In this document: one piece after another, positions 47,200 to 52,570 of the stretch
Layout of the letters: each line of letters begins with the position of its first letter
How positions within the stretch are numbered: position 1 is the stretch's first letter
Source of the DNA: Bifidobacteriaceae bacterium
GTDB lineage: Bacteria > Actinomycetota > Actinomycetes > Actinomycetales > WQXJ01
Length of the DNA stretch: 52,570 nucleotides
Assembly: GCA_031265345.1 (NCBI GenBank)
Contig: JAISCU010000464.1
Span: 1 to 52,570, forward strand
Direction of reading: 5' to 3'
Position numbers and translations under genes: made by a program
The notes under the pieces: generated by a model
The model's input: only the letters and a program-made list of their open reading frames with translations
Databases searched by the model: none
What the model was told of the DNA's origin: nothing

Positions 47200-50100
47200 A
47201 TGAACCTCGGAGCAGCAGACAACACGCCCACCCATCGGTCGATCCGCGAGGGGGGCGCGAAGCGTCGGCCTGCGGGCGGCGCGCCCGCGCGCCACGTCCG
47301 GGGAGGGCGGCGCCAGCGCGGATGGCTGAAGATCGTGGCGTTAACCGCAGCGGCCGCGGTGGGCCTGGCCGGTTCGGTGTTGGTGGACTCGTTGACGGGG
47401 TCGGCCCCGTCTGAGGCCGTGACGTTCATCAACAGTTGGAACGGCGTGTTCGGGAAGAACCAGCTATGGTCCAAGGCCGCCGGGACGTGGTACTACGAGC
47501 TCGATGACGCCAATCCCGGCTCCGCCGGTTCCATCGGCACTATCAGCAAGGACAACCTACTAGGGAAATTCCAGTCCAATGGCACAGACCAGGGGGCCAG
47601 CGGCGGCGCGACCGATGTCACCATCGCTGCCGGCCCGGTCTTCAAGGCGTCCGGGGATGACGCCATCCACATGGTGGGCGGGACCGCCACGGCTGTGGTG
47701 AACGGTCCCGCTGCGGGTCAGACCTACGTGTACCGGTCGGTCCTCGAGAACGGGGTCCGCAAGGTCAACGGGTTGAACTACGGGGCCATCACCACGACTG
47801 CCACTACCGCGACCAACGGCGCGGATCTGGCCACCTGCCGCGCGGGAACCCGGTACGCGGCCGATGTCAACCAGAAGACCGGATACTTGTATGAGTTGGC
47901 GGCATCCGACGCCCTGAAGCTGAGCCCGGGGACCACCTCCTGGTCGGTGACCGGCGGCATCTACAAACTGGGCACGCCGGGCACTGCGGAACCGAAGTTC
48001 TCGTGCCTGGCCAGCGCGAGCTACGTCGCCGCCGCCGGGGGCGAGAGCCTGAACGAGCAGTGGGTGGCGCTGGGCGCCGGCACAGCGCCTGATGTCAATT
48101 CGTGGACGTTCTCCTCCGATATCACGACGGACGCTGCGGGAAACATCTACCTGTTGGCGCGCGCCAACGACACGCGCTATGCGCTGGTGCGAATCGAGGT
48201 GCCCCAAGGCGCCAACGGCCTCCCGACTTCCTCGGCTTCGGGTTCGCCGTCTCCGTGGACGTTGCGCGTCGTCAAGGCGTTCCTCGTGCCCACCAGTAGC
48301 CCGGTGGAGATCGAACAGATCAACGGCCTCGCCTACGTCGACGGCTCGTTCTACTCGGTTGCCCCCGGCGGGATCTTCCACCGGTGGAACGCGTTGACCG
48401 GCACCGTGGCGTCTGTGAGCGCGGCCGGCGTCACGGGCGCCGGCCAAGACCTTGCCGCCGCCCAAGCCGTGCCGGTGATCGAGGGCACGGTTTACGACGA
48501 CCAGAACGGCGACGGCGTTATCCAGTCCGGCGAGCCGGCAGCGCCGGGTATGACGCTGGACATTTTCAAGAACACGGCCGCCGAGGGCGCCGAACCCGTC
48601 TGGACCAAGCGCGGCTCCGTGCTCACCGACAGCCAGGGCCGCTACGTGGCCGTCTTGGACGCGCCGACCGGACAATTCCTGGTCCGTCTGGTCCAGCCGA
48701 AGCTCGGCCCAACCGCCACGGCCGCCGCGGCCGTGCAGACCTACGCCACTTCTCAGGCGAGCACCTTCGACACCGGCGCCGGAACCCTGACCAACACGGC
48801 GCGCCCGTATTGCTCGCAGGGCAAAGACGCGGACTACCGGCTGGTGGAGCCGTCCAGCGATGCGGGCGTGGCCTGCAACGGCGCCCGCTGGGACGGGGTA
48901 GACCCGACCAACTTGAACGCCAACCCGTTGGCCGCCAGCGGGGGCGCTGCGACCGTGACTCGCGTGGATCTGACCACAGACGCGGCTGCGGTCAAGGCGG
49001 ACTTCGGCGTTTCCATCGCCTTCTCCTGGGGCGACACCCTGGGCTACACGTCCACGCTGGACGACGGTGGCCCCTACGCCAACCCGCGCCGCGCCGGTCA
49101 AAACTACCTCTGGCTGGGCTACAACGCCGGCCGTTTCGACCCCGAGCATGCCGACGGCACGTCGAACGAGTATGCCAACACGCACAACACGGACGATGGC
49201 TTGTGGTATTCGAGGACCGACGCGAACAACAACTCCGTGGACGAGTGGCTGATGCTTCAGAACCAGCTCCTGGCGGCCGGCCAGACCTACGTGTTCAGGG
49301 CCAATGCCCGTGGCAGCGAGGAGGCGCTCGACAAGGCCACCGTGAAGGCATGGATCACGTCCCTGGTTGGCGGCACCAGGGCGAGCACCTTCGACACCAA
49401 CCTCTTGGGCTTTGGCGGCTGCGCCCCGAAACCCGACGCTTCGGGCTACGTGTACTGCAAGTACACCGCCCCCTCCGCCACGAACTTGCCCTCCAACGGC
49501 GTTGGCAAGGTGTTCATCCGGTCGCGGATCTCCCAAGACGCGGGCGTCACCCCCACTTCGCGAGGAACCACCAGCGCGAACACCCAGCCGTGGGTCCCCA
49601 ACGGCGAGATCGAGGACTACGGCATGGCCGTGACCAGGAACGCGCTGCGCGTCCAGGTGCGAACACGGGGCGGCGTGGCCGCCAACGCGCGCCTGGGATT
49701 GACTAACACGCGCGCGACCGACACCAATTGGCCGTCTTCCGACACTGACACCCGTGGCACCGACGCCGGCGGCGACTTCGTCATATCGCGCACCGCCCAC
49801 GCCCTGGTCTCCAACACCGCTCAGACCGTCTTGACCACAACGGGAGTGGGTTCCACCACCTCGACAGCCATGAACGGCTGGAACCTGTCCGGCCTGGCCG
49901 CCGAAACGTGGTGCGAGAACTCGAAGACGGGGGCCAAGCTGAACGCCACCGTCAATCCGGCCAGCCGCACCGTGACGCTTCCCCAGCGCACCGGCAGTGA
50001 CACCCTACCTGCGGAGATCACCTGTTTCCTGACCTACTTGCCCACCCCAGCCGCCTCGGCCTCCACCGTGACGGCGGAACCCAGCGCGAACTCCGCCGCC

Positions 50101-52570
50101 CCCGTCGCGGCACCGGCCGGGACCTCGGCCGTCACGGTGTCCGTGGTTGGGCGGGTGGCGAACGCTGACGGGAACACAGTCAACGCCGTGACCGAGGGGG
50201 CGGAGGTCAAGCTGGCTTTGACTCCCATCCAGGGTTCGGGGGCCACGGCGCCCGGCGCCCGGTTGGAGTATTCGGACGACGGGGGAACCACCTGGACGTC
50301 CGCCGGTCAGAGCTACACCTGTGTGACGAACGCTTCCGGCGGGTGCTCCAAGCCGGTGCGGGTCGCGGCGTCCGTTCCCGGCGGCTACGACCTGAAGGCC
50401 CAAATCGGGACGGACTATCTGAAGAACGCCGCCACCGATGCGACGACGGACGGCTCCCCGGTCAAGATCTACTTCAAGGCCGGCGCCGGCGCGGACTCGA
50501 AGTCCTCCATGAAGATCACCAAGGACGCCGGGCAGGCGGCGAACCACAACGACCCCTCGCGCCCCGACGGGCCCTGGGGCAAGCAGACCATCACCGTCAC
50601 GCTGCTCGATGACGCGGGGGCGGCCTTCGACGGAGGCACGGACAGCGGCATGCTGGCCGTGTCGCCTGCGGGCGGCGGACCCGAGGGCCTCTACTACTCG
50701 AACGGCGGCCAGTTCGTCTGCGCCGCGACCGGCGCCGTGGGCCCTTGCCCCGCAGGCGTCTACAGCCTTGAGGTTTACTCTTCCAAGGCCGGCTCCAAGG
50801 ACATCCAGGTGACGCACAACCCGCCCCAGGGGACGGCGTTCAAGGTCAAGGAAGAGGGCACGGGCGCCGCGTTCGTGACCGCCCAGTTCACCGCCCCCCC
50901 GGCGGACGCCGCTTCTTCGGTGTTCGTGTTCACCGTCCAAGGCGAGGCGATCCCGGATGACGACTGGGACGACCCCTCGGACCAGCCGGACGGGGTGGGC
51001 GTGCCCCAGCAGGTGGGCGACTCGTTCCACCCCGGGATCCGGGTGTGGGACGCGGGCCGCAACAACCCGGTGGGCGACGTGTCCGTGCGCTTCACGGTGG
51101 ACCAGAACTGCTCCGCCGTGTTCGCGGGCAACGAGAGTGCCGCCGATCCGAAGGTCTTCGAGACGGTCACCTCCCCGACCGGCAAGGCCCAGGCCGTCCT
51201 CCGGTCCGAGACGGCCCAATCCTGCCAGCTCACCGGCGAAATCGAGGCGGGCGGCACCTGGACCGAGACCCCGGCGAGGGACGGCAACCCCCGGACCATG
51301 ACCGCCGAGTGGGTCGATGGCGCAGTCGATCTGGACGCGTCTAGCTTCACCGTCTCAACCGAACCGGTGGAGGCCAACGGCTCCTCCGTCGGCGAGGTGA
51401 CCGCAACGCTGGTCGACAGTAGCGGACTGCCCATCACCACCGCCGAGACCCAGCTGGTGGGCTTCGGGCCCACTGCTGCGGGCGTCCAGGTGAGCGCGTT
51501 CAAGCATGACGCCGGCGGCGTCTATCACGCGTCCTTCACCGGCACCCAGGCCGGTGACAAGGAGATCACGGTCCAAGTGCCGGGCGGGACCCTGAGCCTC
51601 CTGACCGGCGGCAACCGGTTCGCTCACCTGGTCGCGGGCGCCCCGGCGGCGGCCAACTCGTGGCTTGTCCAGCCGACTGGCAAGGTGGCCGCGAACGGCT
51701 CGTCGAAGATCGCCGTCAAGGTGCGGGCCTTCGACGCGAAGGGAAACCCCGCCGCGAAGGGCACGGTTCGGTTCCAACTCCCGGACGGGGTCGCCGCAGC
51801 AGATGGGACCACCGGGCCGGGGCCTTTCGAGGCCGACGTGGACAGCGGCTGGGCGACGGTGGAACTCTCCGCCACCGTCAAGGGCGCCTACACCGTGACG
51901 GCAAGCACCGGCGACCCGGTGGCGCAGATCAAGGCCGTCAAGAACGCCGCCGGCGAAATGGTCAACGAGGACGGCACCGTCCGAGTCGAGTTCACGGCCG
52001 GGAATCCCTCGCCGGACACTTCGCCGCTGACCATCCCCACCACTGGCGTCTCGGGCGCCGAGACCATGAAGGTGGGGGGCGAGAAGCACCGCGCGGAGGT
52101 CACCGTCAAGGACGCCGCCGGCAACACCCTCGAGGCGGGGGACGCCTCGGTGGTCTTCGCCTACAGCTATAAGGACGTCGACGGCGTGCTCCAATCCGGA
52201 GAATCGCAGCCGGTCGCCATCGGCGCGGACGGCGTGGCAGCCTGGGAGTTCTCCTCCGATTCGGCGACCGTCTGGACCATCACGGCGCGGATCGTCGGCA
52301 CCGGGAAGGACGTCAAAGACTCGCCCCAGCAGGCCGGTTTCCGCGCTGGGGACCTGGACGTGACGGCCACCCTGGCCTCCTTCGAGGTCGACACCGGCAC
52401 CATCGCCGCAGACGGCATCGCCCGGGCCTTCGCCAAGATGAAGGCCCAGGACCGCTTCGGCAACCCCGTGTCGAAGGCGAACCTGGGCTTCAGCCTGGAC
52501 TACGCGGTAGACCAAGGCGGCCCGCTGTTCGGCCACGCCGAGACCGGTTCCAGACAGGCGGCCGGCGAAT
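47200..52570 (+). CDS. Giant secreted surface protein, Ig-repeat adhesin (5' part)
   Basis: At least 1,790 codons, open at the window edge. A basic 40-residue leader precedes a hydrophobic signal (about 42-62, IVALTAAAAVGLAGSVLV). Residues about 65-425 are a propeller-like or globular domain; 428-500 resemble an SdrD B-type module (EGTVYDDQNGDGVIQSGEPA ... VLTDSQGRY); 500-810 end in the GEIEDYG motif common in surface proteins. From about 1,388 invasin-type Ig units repeat: VEANGSSVGEVTATLVDSSG (1,388), VAANGSSKIAVKVRAFDAKG (1,496) and IAADGIARAFAKMKAQDRFG (1,735). No cell-wall anchor is visible because the C-terminus lies outside. Start by ATG 47200 with a weak AGAAAG; a start farther downstream would shorten the leader. 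Confidence 0.88.
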   Translation, partial: MNLGAADNTPTHRSIREGGAKRRPAGGAPARHVRGGRRQRGWLKIVALTAAAAVGLAGSVLVDSLTGSAPSEAVTFINSWNGVFGKNQLWSKAAGTWYYELDDANPGSAGSIGTISKDNLLGKFQSNGTDQGASGGATDVTIAAGPVFKASGDDAIHMVGGTATAVVNGPAAGQTYVYRSVLENGVRKVNGLNYGAITTTATTATNGADLATCRAGTRYAADVNQKTGYLYELAASDALKLSPGTTSWSVTGGIYKLGTPGTAEPKFSCLASASYVAAAGGESLNEQWVALGAGTAPDVNSWTFSSDITTDAAGNIYLLARANDTRYALVRIEVPQGANGLPTSSASGSPSPWTLRVVKAFLVPTSSPVEIEQINGLAYVDGSFYSVAPGGIFHRWNALTGTVASVSAAGVTGAGQDLAAAQAVPVIEGTVYDDQNGDGVIQSGEPAAPGMTLDIFKNTAAEGAEPVWTKRGSVLTDSQGRYVAVLDAPTGQFLVRLVQPKLGPTATAAAAVQTYATSQASTFDTGAGTLTNTARPYCSQGKDADYRLVEPSSDAGVACNGARWDGVDPTNLNANPLAASGGAATVTRVDLTTDAAAVKADFGVSIAFSWGDTLGYTSTLDDGGPYANPRRAGQNYLWLGYNAGRFDPEHADGTSNEYANTHNTDDGLWYSRTDANNNSVDEWLMLQNQLLAAGQTYVFRANARGSEEALDKATVKAWITSLVGGTRASTFDTNLLGFGGCAPKPDASGYVYCKYTAPSATNLPSNGVGKVFIRSRISQDAGVTPTSRGTTSANTQPWVPNGEIEDYGMAVTRNALRVQVRTRGGVAANARLGLTNTRATDTNWPSSDTDTRGTDAGGDFVISRTAHALVSNTAQTVLTTTGVGSTTSTAMNGWNLSGLAAETWCENSKTGAKLNATVNPASRTVTLPQRTGSDTLPAEITCFLTYLPTPAASASTVTAEPSANSAAPVAAPAGTSAVTVSVVGRVANADGNTVNAVTEGAEVKLALTPIQGSGATAPGARLEYSDDGGTTWTSAGQSYTCVTNASGGCSKPVRVAASVPGGYDLKAQIGTDYLKNAATDATTDGSPVKIYFKAGAGADSKSSMKITKDAGQAANHNDPSRPDGPWGKQTITVTLLDDAGAAFDGGTDSGMLAVSPAGGGPEGLYYSNGGQFVCAATGAVGPCPAGVYSLEVYSSKAGSKDIQVTHNPPQGTAFKVKEEGTGAAFVTAQFTAPPADAASSVFVFTVQGEAIPDDDWDDPSDQPDGVGVPQQVGDSFHPGIRVWDAGRNNPVGDVSVRFTVDQNCSAVFAGNESAADPKVFETVTSPTGKAQAVLRSETAQSCQLTGEIEAGGTWTETPARDGNPRTMTAEWVDGAVDLDASSFTVSTEPVEANGSSVGEVTATLVDSSGLPITTAETQLVGFGPTAAGVQVSAFKHDAGGVYHASFTGTQAGDKEITVQVPGGTLSLLTGGNRFAHLVAGAPAAANSWLVQPTGKVAANGSSKIAVKVRAFDAKGNPAAKGTVRFQLPDGVAAADGTTGPGPFEADVDSGWATVELSATVKGAYTVTASTGDPVAQIKAVKNAAGEMVNEDGTVRVEFTAGNPSPDTSPLTIPTTGVSGAETMKVGGEKHRAEVTVKDAAGNTLEAGDASVVFAYSYKDVDGVLQSGESQPVAIGADGVAAWEFSSDSATVWTITARIVGTGKDVKDSPQQAGFRAGDLDVTATLASFEVDTGTIAADGIARAFAKMKAQDRFGNPVSKANLGFSLDYAVDQGGPLFGHAETGSRQAAGE

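Overview
The window is the replication-origin neighbourhood of a high-GC Gram-positive chromosome (Actinomycetota). The evidence is gene order and family content: parB-parA-rsmG-jag-yidC-yidD-rnpA-rpmH on the minus strand, then dnaA-oriC-dnaN-recF-dciA(DUF721)-gyrB-gyrA-DUF3566-tRNA-Ile-DLW39-tRNA-Ala on the plus strand, plus DnaA boxes of the TTGTCCACA type and a perfect parS. I cannot place it below phylum from sequence alone.

Layout. 1-0.5 kb: tail of an unrecognised gene. 1-7.2 kb: minus-strand partition / ribosome / membrane-insertion block, with a small ribbon-helix-helix gene between parA and rsmG and two parS sites. 7.2-10.7 kb: dnaA, oriC (9.2-9.46 kb), dnaN. 10.8-27.9 kb: a 17-kb accessory block sits where dnaN and recF are normally adjacent. 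It starts with a defence/toxin-antitoxin part (RHH orphan, HigBA, a VapBC45-like pair whose antitoxin is split by a 1.6-kb IS1182-type element, a further CopG-type antitoxin). It continues with a ten-gene carbohydrate locus under a divergent DeoR regulator and an internal LacI regulator: cupin glucose-6-phosphate isomerase, cupin mannose-6-phosphate isomerase, a long ManA-like isomerase, a BadF-type kinase, a ribose-type ABC importer, an alpha/beta hydrolase and a FAD oxidoreductase. 28-36.6 kb: recF, dciA, gyrB, gyrA and the DUF3566 membrane protein. A second, diverged copy of the recF 3' end survives 250 bp after recF, exactly where the native recF should have ended, so the accessory block and the present recF look like a replacement event.

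36.7-40.3 kb: two tRNA genes. The tRNA-Ala 3' end begins an 83-bp direct repeat that recurs 2.95 kb later and brackets an islet carrying a coiled-coil protein of unknown function and an HTH-protein / nucleotidyltransferase pair that looks like a toxin-antitoxin or abortive-infection module. 40.5-46.7 kb: efflux/detoxification cluster (LysR, EamA, two MFS pumps, a CGNR zinc-finger regulator and an NAD(P)-dependent dehydrogenase) with two identical-architecture operators between the divergent regulator and dehydrogenase. 47.2 kb to the edge: the first 1,790 codons of a giant secreted surface protein with an SdrD-like segment and invasin-type Ig repeats.

The most notable points are the recF vestige, the IS-split antitoxin (precise excision restores a 228-residue frame), the GGAACC-N9-GGTTCC operator pair, four long perfect palindromes between dciA and gyrB, and a 12-bp DNA word (GCGGCATCGTCC) that recurs in different reading frames around the origin.
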